Positions 48,381 through 57,434 of a DNA stretch of 64,000 nt are shown here, one piece after another. Positions within the stretch are counted from its first letter, which is position 1, and each line of letters opens with the position of its first letter. The stretch comes from Spirilliplanes yamanashiensis. GTDB lineage: Bacteria; Actinomycetota; Actinomycetes; Mycobacteriales; Micromonosporaceae. The DNA lies in NCBI RefSeq assembly GCF_016863475.1, contig NZ_BOOY01000025.1:124001-188000 (forward strand), given 5' to 3'. The notes under the pieces were generated by a model. The model made no database searches. It worked only from the letters and a program-made list of their open reading frames with translations, and was not told where the DNA came from. Position numbers and translations under genes: made by a program.

Positions 48381-51335
48381 ATGAGACGTCTCGTCACTGT
48401 CCTTGCCACATCACTCGTCGCGGTCGCCGCGGCGGCGTCGCCGGCCCGTGCCGTCGACCCGCCACCGCAGGAGCCCGGCGTCACGCTGCGCGTCTACGAC
48501 ACCCGCGTGCCACTGACGAAGATCTGCACGCTCAAGCCCGGCCAGACGCCCAACGTGGACAAGCTGATGCCGGCCGTCGACCTGCGCGGCGACGCGTTCG
48601 GCCTGCAGGACAACTTCGTCGCGCACGTCCTCGCGAACCTGAACGTGCCGGCCGGCGGAGTCTACGAGTTCCGGCTCAGCAGCGACGACGGCTCCAAGCT
48701 CTACCTCGACGACGAGCTCGTGGTCGACAACGACGGCCTGCACGGCGTCGTCGCCAAGGAGGGCTCGGCGGACCTCACCGCCGGCTTCCACGCGCTGCGC
48801 GTCGAGTACTTCGAGGCCGGCGGCGGCCAGGAGGTGCGGCTCGAGTGGCGCACCCCCGGCAGCCAGGACTTCGTGGGAGTGCCCGGCTCCGTGCTGAGCA
48901 CCGAGGCCGGCGTCGTCCGGGTCACCGCGCCCGGCCAGAAGCAGTGCGAGGGCGTCAACGACACCCCCGGCGACGGGCTGCCGCTCGACGGGGTCAACCC
49001 CAACTACACCCTCACGAACCTGCGCCCGCCGGGCTTCGAGCCGCAGGTGTCCGCGATGGCGTGGACCGCCGACCGCCGGATGGTCATCACCACCTGGGGC
49101 GGCTCCAACAAGGTCGAGGGCGAGGTGTACCTGGTCGACAAGGTGACCGGCGCGACCGGCCCGCAGAAGGTCACCTACAAGAAGGTGGCGTCCGGGCTGC
49201 GCGAGCCGATGGGCGTCGCCGTGGTCGACGGCCTCATCTACGTCGCCGAGAAGCACCAGCTCACCGAGCTGCGCGACACCAACCGCGACGAGGTGGCGGA
49301 CGAGTACCGCACCGTCGCGACGTGGCCCTACGGCGGCAACTTCCACGAGTTCGCGTTCGGCATGCTCTACCGCGACGGCAACTTCCACCTCAACCTCTCG
49401 GTCGCCATCGACCTCGGCGGCGCCACCACCACGCCGCAGCCGGTGGCCGGCCGCGGCGTCAGCGTCGTGGTGAACCGCAAGTCCGGCAAGGTCACCACCG
49501 TCGCCGGCGGCCTGCGCACCCCGCACGGCATGGGCTGGGGCCCGGACGACAAGCTGCTCGTCACCGACAACCAGGGCGGCTGGCTGCCCGCGTCCAAGCT
49601 GGTCCAGATCGACCGGGACCGGTTCTTCAACCACTTCACGCAGCCCCCCGGCCCGTACGACGCCAACCCCGTCACCAAGCCGGTGCTGTGGATGCCGCAG
49701 AACGAGATCGCCAACTCGCCGAGCACCCCGGTGCTGCTGAAGTCCGGCCCGTTCAAGGGCCAGCTGCTCATCGGCGACGTCACGTACGGCGGCCTGCAGC
49801 GCGCGTACCTGGAGAAGGTGCACGGCCAGTACCAGGGCGCCCTGTTCCGGCACACCCAGGGCCTGGAGTCCGGCATCACCCGCGTGACCGTCGGCCCGGA
49901 CGGCGACCTCTACGTCGGCGGGCTCGGCGCGGGCGGCAACTGGGGCCAGGAGGGCAAGCTCACCCACGGCCTGCAGAAGCTGACCCCCACCGGCAGGAAC
50001 ACGTTCGACATGAAGTCGATGAGCGCCACCGCGACCGGCTTCAAGCTCGAGTACACCAAGCCGCTGTCCGCGCAGACCGTGCAGGACCTGGCGGCCAAGT
50101 TCAAGCTGCAGCAGTGGCGGTACGCGGCCACCGCCCAGTACGGCGGCCCGAAGATCGAGGAGCGGCCGCTGACGGTCACCGCGGCCAAGGCGTCGGCCGA
50201 CCGCCGGACCGTCACGCTCACCGTCGACGGCCTGCTGCCCGACCGCGTGGTGCACCTGCGCTCCCCGCGCCCGTTCGCCGCCGCCGACGGCGAGCAGCTG
50301 TGGAGCACCGAGGCGTGGTACACCCTCAACGCCATCCCGGGCCCGCAGAAGGACCAGGTGTTCTACGAGGCCGAGGAGGGCCGCCGCACCGGCGGCGCCG
50401 GGGTCAGCGCCGAGCACGCCGGGCACTCCGGCATCGGCTTCGTCGACAACTTCGGCGCCCTCAACGCCTCCACCCTCATGCACGTGAACGTCAGCCGGTC
50501 CGGGGCGTACGACGTCGGGCTGCGCTACGCCAACGGCCCGAACCCGTTCGCCGGCACCAAGACGATCAGCGTGCACGTCAACGGCCGCAAGGTGAAGCAG
50601 GTCGCCCTGCCCACCACGACGACGTGGAACACCTGGGCCACGGCCACCGAACGGCTCACCCTGCAGAAGGGGCTGAACACCGTCGAGTACCGGGTCGACG
50701 CCCCCGACACCGGCCACGTCAACCTCGACCTCATCACGGTGCGGGAGCCGGGCAGGCGGATCACCCTCTACAACGGCACGAACCTCACCGAGTGGCAGCA
50801 CACCGACGGCCGCACGGCGAGCTGGCCGAAGGTCGCCGGCAACGCCATCGAGGTGTGCTGCGGCGACCTGCGCACCAAGCAGGCGTTCGGCGACTACAAG
50901 CTGCACGTCGAGTTCAAGGTGCCGCTGCTGCCGCCGGAGATCACCGGCCAGGACCGCGGCAACAGCGGCGTCTACCAGCAGGAGCGCTACGAGCTGCAGG
51001 TGCTCGACTCCTACGGCGACACCACGCCGGCGAACAACGAGGCGGGCGCGATCTACCAGCAGCGGCCGCCGGACGTGAACGCGGCCACCGCACCGGAGAC
51101 CTGGCAGACGTACGACATCACCTTCAAGGCCGCCCGCTACGACAGCGCCGGCACGAAGATCGCCAACGCCCGCATCACGGTCGTCTGGAACGGCAGGACC
51201 GTCCACAACAACCTGGAGATCACCGGGGTGACCGGCGGCAGCATCGCCGAGGCCCCGTCGACGGGTTCGATCCGCCTGCAGGACCACGGCAACAAGGTCC
51301 AGTACCGCAACATCTGGATCGAGCCGCAGGGCTGA
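48381..51335 (+). CDS. Large secreted PA14 / beta-propeller / CBM / DUF1080 protein
   Basis: 984 residues with a signal peptide ending near ARA (24). Modules: a PA14-like sugar-binding domain (about 28-185), a sorbosone-dehydrogenase-like beta-propeller (about 200-570, with GLREPMGVAVVDG, GMLYRDG, LRTPHGMGWGPDDKLLVTDNQGGW), an Ig-like strand region, a CBM35/CBM6-type domain (about 658-795, VFYEAEEGRRTGGAGV...HVNLDLITV), and a C-terminal DUF1080 beta-sandwich (about 797-984, TLYNGTNLTEWQH...GNSGVYQQERYELQVLDSYG). DUF1080 includes 3-keto-glycoside hydrolases. An extracellular enzyme acting on oxidised glycosides is plausible. GAAA/TTTC boxes lie upstream. Confidence 0.85.
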   Translation: MRRLVTVLATSLVAVAAAASPARAVDPPPQEPGVTLRVYDTRVPLTKICTLKPGQTPNVDKLMPAVDLRGDAFGLQDNFVAHVLANLNVPAGGVYEFRLSSDDGSKLYLDDELVVDNDGLHGVVAKEGSADLTAGFHALRVEYFEAGGGQEVRLEWRTPGSQDFVGVPGSVLSTEAGVVRVTAPGQKQCEGVNDTPGDGLPLDGVNPNYTLTNLRPPGFEPQVSAMAWTADRRMVITTWGGSNKVEGEVYLVDKVTGATGPQKVTYKKVASGLREPMGVAVVDGLIYVAEKHQLTELRDTNRDEVADEYRTVATWPYGGNFHEFAFGMLYRDGNFHLNLSVAIDLGGATTTPQPVAGRGVSVVVNRKSGKVTTVAGGLRTPHGMGWGPDDKLLVTDNQGGWLPASKLVQIDRDRFFNHFTQPPGPYDANPVTKPVLWMPQNEIANSPSTPVLLKSGPFKGQLLIGDVTYGGLQRAYLEKVHGQYQGALFRHTQGLESGITRVTVGPDGDLYVGGLGAGGNWGQEGKLTHGLQKLTPTGRNTFDMKSMSATATGFKLEYTKPLSAQTVQDLAAKFKLQQWRYAATAQYGGPKIEERPLTVTAAKASADRRTVTLTVDGLLPDRVVHLRSPRPFAAADGEQLWSTEAWYTLNAIPGPQKDQVFYEAEEGRRTGGAGVSAEHAGHSGIGFVDNFGALNASTLMHVNVSRSGAYDVGLRYANGPNPFAGTKTISVHVNGRKVKQVALPTTTTWNTWATATERLTLQKGLNTVEYRVDAPDTGHVNLDLITVREPGRRITLYNGTNLTEWQHTDGRTASWPKVAGNAIEVCCGDLRTKQAFGDYKLHVEFKVPLLPPEITGQDRGNSGVYQQERYELQVLDSYGDTTPANNEAGAIYQQRPPDVNAATAPETWQTYDITFKAARYDSAGTKIANARITVVWNGRTVHNNLEITGVTGGSIAEAPSTGSIRLQDHGNKVQYRNIWIEPQG

Positions 51336-51343
51336 CGCACACC

Positions 51344-51382
51344 GGCGCGGCCGGGGACGCATCCGTCGTCCCCGGCCGCGCC
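51344..51382 (+). terminator. Perfect 16-bp hairpin after the DUF1080 gene
   Basis: GGCGCGGCCGGGGACG (51344-51359) pairs perfectly with CGTCCCCGGCCGCGCC (51367-51382) around CATCCGT. It is the strongest stem in the window and separates the gene from the GDPD gene. Confidence 0.8.
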
Positions 51383-51462
51383 GTACCGCCGGTAAGGTCG
51401 ATGTCACCCGCTGGACCCACGCGCCTTCCCCGGCCGTCAGCCGCCGCTGCGAGCGTGCCGTC

Positions 51463-53463
51463 ATGACCCCACTTCGTCCTCGCGCCGCCGCGCTGGCCGT
51501 CGCCGTCGCCGCCGGCACCCTCGCCGTCCCGGTGGCCGCCCAGGCGCGCCCGGCCGGCTTCGACCTGCAGGCGCACCGCGGCGGGCTCGGCCTGCGCGTC
51601 GAGAACACCCTGGCCGCGTTCGGCAACGCCCTGCGGCTCGGCGTCGGCACGCTGGAGCTCGACGTCCAGATCACCGCCGACGGCCACGCCGTCGTCACCC
51701 ACGACCGCCGGGTCGACCCCCGCAAGTGCCGCGACACCGTGCCGGGCGCCGGGTACGCCGGCCGGTACGTCAACACCCTCACCCTGGCGCAGGTGCGCAC
51801 CCTCGACTGCGGCTCCGCGACCCTGCCCGCGCACCCCGGTCAGCAGGCCGATCCGGGCGCCCGGATGCCGCTGCTGCGCGAGGTGTACGACCTGGTCAAG
51901 CGGTACCGCGCCGACCCCGTGCGGCTGAACGTCGAGACCAAGGTGGAGGCCGGCGCGCCCACCGAGACCGCCCCGCGCGAGCAGTTCGTGCGGGCCGTCG
52001 CCCGGGACACGCGCGCCGCCGGGTTCCTCGGCCGGGTCACCGTGCAGAGCTTCGACTGGGGCGCGCTCATGCGGATGCGCCGGGTCGAGCCGCGGCTGCC
52101 CGTCGTCGCCCTGACCAACATCGACTTCCTGCAGACCGGGCAGCCCGGCCGGTCGCCGTGGCTCGGCGGGCTCGACATCGACGACTTCGGCGGCGACCCG
52201 ATCCGCGCCGTGCGGTCGTTCGGCGCGGCGGCGTTCTCCCCGGTGCACGGCACCCCGCAGAACGGCGCCGTCGGCGACGCCGGGTACCAGCCGTACGTCA
52301 CCCGCGACATGGTGCGCCGCGCCCACCGGGCCGGCCTCAAGCTGATCCCGTGGACCGTCAACGACGAGGCCACCATGCGCAAGCTGATCGCCGACGGCGT
52401 CGACGGCCTCATCACCGACCGGCCCGACCGGCTGCGCGCCGTGCTGGCCGCCCAGGGCCGGCGGCTGCCGCGGGCGTACGCGTCGCCGCTCGACATCCAG
52501 GCGCACCGGGGCGGCCGCGCCACCCGGCCCGAGAACACGCTCGCCGCGTTCCGCAACGCGCTCGCCAACCCCGACATCTCCACGCTGGAGCTCGACACCG
52601 GCGTCACGAAGGACGGCGTGCTCGTCGTCTCGCACGACCGGGCCGTCAACGGTTCGCACTGCGTCGACACGGCGCCCGGCGCCACCTACGTCGGCAAGCT
52701 CGTCAAGGACCTCACGCTGGCCCAGCTCAAGACGCTGGACTGCGGCTCCAGGACGCAGACCGACATGCCCAACCAGGTGCCGGTGCCGGGCGAGCGCATC
52801 CCGACCCTGGCCGAGGTGTTCGCGGCCGTGCGGGCCGGCGCGCGCCCCGACGTCCGGCTCAACATCGAGACGAAGATCAGCCCGACCGTCGCCGACACCG
52901 TCGACCACCGGGTCTTCACGGTCAAGCTGGTGCGGGCGATCCAGGACGCGCGGATGACCCGCCGGGCCACGATCCAGTCGTTCGACTGGCGGACCATCAT
53001 GCTGGCCCGCAGGCTCGACCGCCGCATCGAGACGGTCGCTCTGGTCTGGCAGTACGGCCCGGCCGAGTGCGCGACCCTGGCCGACGAGTGCTCGCTGCAG
53101 GCCGTCCACGGCGACCCGTCGGTCAAGAGCCCGTGGACCGGCGGCCTGGACTGGTGGCGCACCCGCGACCTCGGCCGGCTCGTCACGGCCGCCGGCGCCG
53201 CCACCGTCTCGCCGAACTGGCAGGTGCTCGACCCGGAGCAGCCCGTCGCCCCGCACCCCGACTGGTACCTGCGGCGCGACCCGGCGTACTTCCACGGGCC
53301 GGTGATCGACGTGCTGCACCGGCGCGACCGGCTCAAGGTCGTCCCGTACACGATCAACGACGCCCCCACCGTGCAGCGGGTCATCGACCTGGGCGTGGAC
53401 GGCGTCATCAGCGACGACCCGGAGCTGGTGATCCGGGTGGCGCGGCTCAACGGGCTGCGCTGA
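51463..53463 (+). CDS. Secreted glycerophosphodiester phosphodiesterase with two GDPD domains
   Basis: 666 residues with a signal peptide (about 1-27). Two tandem GDPD TIM-barrels: QAHRGGLGLRVENTLAAFGNAL opens the first (about 30) and QAHRGGRATRPENTLAAFRNAL the second (about 346), each with HD..V (THDRRVDP / SHDRAVNG), NVETK/NIETK, the SFDW strand and IPWTVND/VPYTIND. Both active sites look intact. It hydrolyses glycerophosphodiesters or teichoic-acid-like polymers to glycerol-3-phosphate. The duplicate arrangement is unusual. The last 17 bases overlap the sortase gene. Confidence 0.92.
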   Translation: MTPLRPRAAALAVAVAAGTLAVPVAAQARPAGFDLQAHRGGLGLRVENTLAAFGNALRLGVGTLELDVQITADGHAVVTHDRRVDPRKCRDTVPGAGYAGRYVNTLTLAQVRTLDCGSATLPAHPGQQADPGARMPLLREVYDLVKRYRADPVRLNVETKVEAGAPTETAPREQFVRAVARDTRAAGFLGRVTVQSFDWGALMRMRRVEPRLPVVALTNIDFLQTGQPGRSPWLGGLDIDDFGGDPIRAVRSFGAAAFSPVHGTPQNGAVGDAGYQPYVTRDMVRRAHRAGLKLIPWTVNDEATMRKLIADGVDGLITDRPDRLRAVLAAQGRRLPRAYASPLDIQAHRGGRATRPENTLAAFRNALANPDISTLELDTGVTKDGVLVVSHDRAVNGSHCVDTAPGATYVGKLVKDLTLAQLKTLDCGSRTQTDMPNQVPVPGERIPTLAEVFAAVRAGARPDVRLNIETKISPTVADTVDHRVFTVKLVRAIQDARMTRRATIQSFDWRTIMLARRLDRRIETVALVWQYGPAECATLADECSLQAVHGDPSVKSPWTGGLDWWRTRDLGRLVTAAGAATVSPNWQVLDPEQPVAPHPDWYLRRDPAYFHGPVIDVLHRRDRLKVVPYTINDAPTVQRVIDLGVDGVISDDPELVIRVARLNGLR

Positions 53464-54109
53464 CCGGTTCGGCGTAGACCACGACGTTGCGCTCGTAGGC
53501 GCCGTCGCGGAACGCGCCGCCGCAGGTGACGAGCGCCAGGCGCGGCTCGCCGTCGGCCCGGAACAGGTCGGCCGGCAGCCGCGTCTTGGCGTAGCTGCGC
53601 CGGGCGACCGTGCGGTACCGCACCGTGCGGTCGCCCGCGCGCACCTCGATCGTGCTGCCCAGCGGCAGGTCGGCGAGGCGGAACAGGGCGCCGGGGCCGC
53701 TGCGGGCGCTGTCGACGTGCCCGGCCACCAGCACGGTGCCCCGGGCGGCGCCGGGCAGCGCGGAGCCGATCCACCAGCCGAGCCGGTCGGGGTCGTCGGG
53801 CACGGCCAGCTCGCCGCCGGGCAGCACCCCGGCGGGCTCGACCAGGGCGTCGACGCGCTGCGCGCCGATGCCGACCCGGGTGGGCGGCGCGGCGGGGACG
53901 GCGAGCGGGCCGGCGCTCCGCTGCGCCTCCCGCGCGGCCGGCGGGCTCGTCGTGGCGGGGGCGGGCAGGGCGCCCGCGTCGGTGGGGCCGGGGCCCGCGG
54001 CCAGGGCGGTGCCGGCCGCCAGCGCTCCCGCGCCCGCGGCGAGGGCGGCCCAGCCGGCGACCCGCCGCCCGGAGACGGTCGCGGCGTGCCGGCCGGCCCG
54101 GTGCCTCAT
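53447..54109 (-). CDS. Class F-type sortase
   Basis: 220 residues. One N-terminal transmembrane helix (WAALAAGAGALAAGTALAA), a Pro/Ala linker, then the sortase barrel with catalytic His in VLVAGHVD, Cys in LALVTCGG and Arg in YERNVVVYAE. It matches actinobacterial class F sortases, which cleave sorting signals and attach proteins to the wall. The start overlaps the stop of the DUF4142 gene by four bases, so they are coupled. Confidence 0.88.
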   Translation of the reverse strand: MRHRAGRHAATVSGRRVAGWAALAAGAGALAAGTALAAGPGPTDAGALPAPATTSPPAAREAQRSAGPLAVPAAPPTRVGIGAQRVDALVEPAGVLPGGELAVPDDPDRLGWWIGSALPGAARGTVLVAGHVDSARSGPGALFRLADLPLGSTIEVRAGDRTVRYRTVARRSYAKTRLPADLFRADGEPRLALVTCGGAFRDGAYERNVVVYAEPVSAAR

Positions 54110-54846
54110 GACGACGACGCGGCCCCGTGCCGGCCCGGGCGGACCCGGTCGGCCCAGTGCCGCTGCCGCGGCGGGCGCGACCCGGCGGCGTGCGACGGGG
54201 TGTGCGCCGGGGTGCGCCGGCGCAGGAGCAGCAGCGCCGCCACCGCGACCAGCAGGGCGCCCGCGACGATCAGGGCGGTCGCGGCGCCCGTGCCGGCGGC
54301 CGCCTGGCCGCCCGTGCCCGTGCCGATGCGGCTCGGCACGCCCAGGTCGCGGGCGGCGGCGGCGATGAGGTCGTGGTGGCCGGCGAGCGTGGTGGCGGCG
54401 CGCCGGGCGGCCTGCACGGCGCGCTCGTCCTCACCGCCCGCCAGCTGGTCGCGGGTGAGCCGCTGCGCGGCCGCGTGCGCCTCCAGCTGGGTCGACACGA
54501 ACAGGGCGTCGAACTCCTCGTCGCTCGCGGAGTGGTACCGCTCGGCCAGGTCGCGCTGCGGCTCGGTCGCCAGCTCGGGCAGCGAGACACCGAGGTCGCC
54601 CGCCGCCGCGAGCAGGTCGTCGTCGAGGCGGGCGTGGTCGGCGACCAGCCGGGCGCCGAGCCGGCGCACCTGCTCGCTCTCGCCGCGCTGGCCGGCGATC
54701 TCGCCCAGCGCCATCGCGGACAGGTTCGCCTGGTGCGCGGCCTGCAGGTAGCTGACGTCCTGGGCGGACGCCGCGGCGGCCGCCGCCCCCGGGGCGAGGA
54801 ACAGCACGATCACGCCGAGCGTGACCGCGAGACGGCGCAACGACAT
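54106..54846 (-). CDS. DUF4142 secreted membrane-anchored protein
   Basis: 246 residues from ATG 54846, with AGGAAG five bases upstream. Signal peptide (about 1-29), then a ferritin-like helical DUF4142 domain (about 30-165: DVSYLQAAHQANLSAMALGEIA, ARLVADHARLDDDL, FDALFVSTQLEAHAAAQRL), a Gly/Thr linker and one C-terminal transmembrane helix with a basic tail. No LPxTG or LAxTG motif is present ahead of the helix, so it is a membrane-anchored protein rather than an obvious sortase substrate, despite the coupling to the sortase gene. Confidence 0.85.
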   Translation of the reverse strand: MSLRRLAVTLGVIVLFLAPGAAAAAASAQDVSYLQAAHQANLSAMALGEIAGQRGESEQVRRLGARLVADHARLDDDLLAAAGDLGVSLPELATEPQRDLAERYHSASDEEFDALFVSTQLEAHAAAQRLTRDQLAGGEDERAVQAARRAATTLAGHHDLIAAAARDLGVPSRIGTGTGGQAAAGTGAATALIVAGALLVAVAALLLLRRRTPAHTPSHAAGSRPPRQRHWADRVRPGRHGAASSS

Positions 54847-54877
54847 GATCGCTTCCTTTCCGGGGGCGGGGGGCGGC

Positions 54878-55459
54878 TCAGGTCCGGGGGGTACGCGCCG
54901 CGGTGCGGCGCGGGCTCGCGGCCGACTTCCGGGCGGCCGCGGCCGTGGTGCGCGCGGCGGTCCGCGCGGCGACGGCGCCACCGGGCTCGGCCGCCGCGGT
55001 CTCCCGGTCGGCGTCAGCGGTGCGTCCGGTCCCGGCGCCCTTGCCGGTGTCCTTGCCGGCGTCGCGGGCGGTGCTCGGCGCCGGTCGCCCGGTCGAGCCT
55101 GCGCGGTTCGCCTTCTCCCGGCGGACCAGCTCGGCGAGCACCATCTTGTCGTACTTGGCGTCGGCCTCGACCGCCCGGCGCTGCAGCCGCACCGCCGTCT
55201 TGCGGGCGCTGTCGCGCGCCGACGTCAGCTTCCGGCGTTCCTTCGCGCCCGCCTTGAGGGCCTTCTTGCGGGCGGCGATCTCGTCCTGCGCCTGGCGCAG
55301 CGCCGCCTCGTCGCGGGCCGCCTGTTCCTCGTTCGCCGTGAGCCGGGCGTCGAGCCCGGTGACGCGGGCCTGCGCGGCCTCGGCCGCCTTGCGGGCCTTG
55401 TCGGCCCGGTCGTGCCGCCGGTCGAGCGCGGCGGAGTCAGGTCGCTGTGCGGAGACCAT
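54878..55459 (-). CDS. Coiled-coil hypothetical protein with basic, Ala-rich tail
   Basis: 193 residues. The N-terminal 110 form one long coiled coil (KARKAAEAAQARVTGLDARLTANEEQAARDEAALRQAQDEI), then a Thr/Ala/Arg-rich tail resembles histone-like low complexity (AARTAARTTAAAARKSAASPRRTAARTPRT). It could bind nucleic acid or the cell wall; there is no signal peptide. It lies 31 bases upstream of the DUF4142 gene on the same strand and is probably co-transcribed with it and the sortase. Confidence 0.75.
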   Translation of the reverse strand: MVSAQRPDSAALDRRHDRADKARKAAEAAQARVTGLDARLTANEEQAARDEAALRQAQDEIAARKKALKAGAKERRKLTSARDSARKTAVRLQRRAVEADAKYDKMVLAELVRREKANRAGSTGRPAPSTARDAGKDTGKGAGTGRTADADRETAAAEPGGAVAARTAARTTAAAARKSAASPRRTAARTPRT

Positions 55460-55547
55460 GGTCCTCCTCCTGAGGGGTCGCTTGCCGGGGTGCCTGTCCT
55501 CCTTCCTTACCCTGGCGGCGATCCACTACGCCCGTTGTCGGGCCCGC

Positions 55548-57338
55548 TCATCGGTGCGGGGTCAGGAACTCCCGCGGCGTCAGCGCCCGCGACACGATCC
55601 GCACGTCGCCCAGGAACCCGTGGAAGCCCTGGCCGTAGCGCCCGGCGAACTGGGTGCCGCCGAGCGCGAACGGCCGGCCCAGGGTGGCGATGCCGCGCGC
55701 GGGCTGGGCCGGGTTGCGGGCGATCGGCGAGCCGTCGACGTACATGACGGTGCGGCGGGCGTCGTTGACGACGGCGACGTGCAGCCACCGGCCGACCGGC
55801 ACGGCGTGGCTCCACGACGTGGGGTCGGCGTCGGTGTCGGCCGGGTACACGACGTACTGGAGGAACCGCTCCGGCGAGACGTTGAGGCTGCACGTGGGCT
55901 CGTCGGGCGACCAGCCGGTGGTCTTGCCGGCGTCGCCGGACCGGCCCTCCCAGGACAGCACGCCCATCCAGGCGTGGTCGCCGGCGAACGGGTCGGGCAG
56001 CTTGAGGAACACCTCGATCGTGTAGCCGTCGCGCAGGGTGGCCGCGTTGAGCGGCGCGGCCGGGCCGGTGCGCAGGACGGCGCCGCGGTCGGGGGCCTTG
56101 CCGCCGTCCAGCCGGATCGAGGCGTGCGCGGGCGCCCCGGGGTGGTGGTCCGCCGAGCGGGTCAGCGCCGCCCGCGGCGAGCCGTGCAGCAGGGTGACGG
56201 TCAGGTCGTTGCCGCGGCCGGTGAGGTCGCGGGCGGTCGTGCCGTCGAAGCCGGCGTCGTCGAAGCGCCAGTACGCGACGGTGCCGCGCGGCATGACGGC
56301 GGCCGGCGGGCGCGGCGGCGGCGCCGGGACGGGCGCGAACCCGGCGAACCGGGCGTCGAAGTCGATCGCGAGGCTGAACCGGTCGACGTCGGAGGTCAGC
56401 TCCCGGGTCTCGGCGGCGAGCGGCTCGGCGCGCCCGGCCAGGTACGGCGCGAACGTCTCGACGTCGATGACGCCCCGCGCCAGGTCGAACCGGTACAGCC
56501 GCAGCATGGCCGCGCCGCCGTAGTAGCGGTCCTGGTAGTTGGTGACGTGGACGTGCACGTCGTTGCCGGCGTCGTTGGTGAGCACGGCCCGGCCGGGCGG
56601 CCACCAGTGCCCGTTGAGGGTCAGGAAGATCTGGTCGTTGCGGCGCACCAGCCGGTCCCACAGCCGCTTGCCGTGCGCGGACAGCCGGGCGGCGCCGGTG
56701 GCGTCGGCGGCGGCCAGGTCGTGCGTGGTGAGGATGGCGGGCAGCGTGGGGTGGGCGTCGAGCACGCCCTGCGCCCAGGCCAGGCCGCTGTCGGAGGCGC
56801 GCCAGTCCAGCGCGAGCACCAGCCACTCGCGGCCGGCGGCGGGCACGACGTGGTAGCTGTTGTAGCCGTCGGGCGACGCGCCGCCGAACGTGCCGGCGCC
56901 CGCGAACCGGTGCGGCCCGAACGCCCGCAGGTACGGGCTGTCGCCGCGCTGGTCGTCGGTGGAGCCGGGCACGTCGTGGTTGCCGGCGAGCACGCTGTAC
57001 GGCAGCCGCCCGTCGACGGCCCGGAACGCGGCGTCCGCCAGCGCGATCTCGGCGGCGGTGCCGTGCTCGGTGATGTCGCCGAGGTGCGTCAGGAACGCCA
57101 CGTTCGCGTCGGCGCGGTGCGCGGTCAGCCAGCGCAGCGTGGCCCGCAGCGGCGCGGGGTCGGCGCTGTCGGCGTCGAACAGGTACTGGGTGTCGGGCAG
57201 CACGGCCAGCGCGAAGCGGTCGGCCCGCCGGTCGAAGCGGGCCGGCCCGGCGGCGGCTGGCGCGGCGGGTGCGGCGGCGGTGGCGGCGACGGGCGCGACG
57301 AGGGCCGCGCCGAGCAGGGAACGACGGCGGAGATCCAC
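55548..57338 (-). CDS. Tat-exported metallophosphoesterase with LamG-type C-terminal domain
   Basis: 596 residues from GTG 57338. The signal VDLRRRSLLGAALVAPVAA is Tat-like. The calcineurin-type domain (about 35-330) shows LPDTQYLFD, THLGDITEHGT, LAGNHDVPG, LTTHDL and LTLNGHWWPPG, the five metal-binding blocks. A linker precedes a concanavalin/LamG domain (about 375-590: VAYWRFDDAGFDGTTARD ... GFLGDVRIVSRALTPREF). It should hydrolyse an extracellular phosphoester after glycan attachment by the LamG part. Weak ribosome binding site. Confidence 0.86.
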   Translation of the reverse strand: MDLRRRSLLGAALVAPVAATAAAPAAPAAAGPARFDRRADRFALAVLPDTQYLFDADSADPAPLRATLRWLTAHRADANVAFLTHLGDITEHGTAAEIALADAAFRAVDGRLPYSVLAGNHDVPGSTDDQRGDSPYLRAFGPHRFAGAGTFGGASPDGYNSYHVVPAAGREWLVLALDWRASDSGLAWAQGVLDAHPTLPAILTTHDLAAADATGAARLSAHGKRLWDRLVRRNDQIFLTLNGHWWPPGRAVLTNDAGNDVHVHVTNYQDRYYGGAAMLRLYRFDLARGVIDVETFAPYLAGRAEPLAAETRELTSDVDRFSLAIDFDARFAGFAPVPAPPPRPPAAVMPRGTVAYWRFDDAGFDGTTARDLTGRGNDLTVTLLHGSPRAALTRSADHHPGAPAHASIRLDGGKAPDRGAVLRTGPAAPLNAATLRDGYTIEVFLKLPDPFAGDHAWMGVLSWEGRSGDAGKTTGWSPDEPTCSLNVSPERFLQYVVYPADTDADPTSWSHAVPVGRWLHVAVVNDARRTVMYVDGSPIARNPAQPARGIATLGRPFALGGTQFAGRYGQGFHGFLGDVRIVSRALTPREFLTPHR

Positions 57339-57434
57339 GGGTCTGAATCTGCCGCACGGCGGTGGCCGTCGGGTGGCGGCCGGGCGAACGGCGGGCGGCG
57401 GTGTACCCGGCCTGACCGGGGGTAACGCGGGGGG

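Noticed and set aside
54130-54360. LPxTG-type sorting signal in the DUF4142 protein
   Set aside because: The residues before the C-terminal helix (VPSRIGTGTGGQAAAGTG) contain no LPxTG or LAxTG; only a transmembrane anchor is supported.
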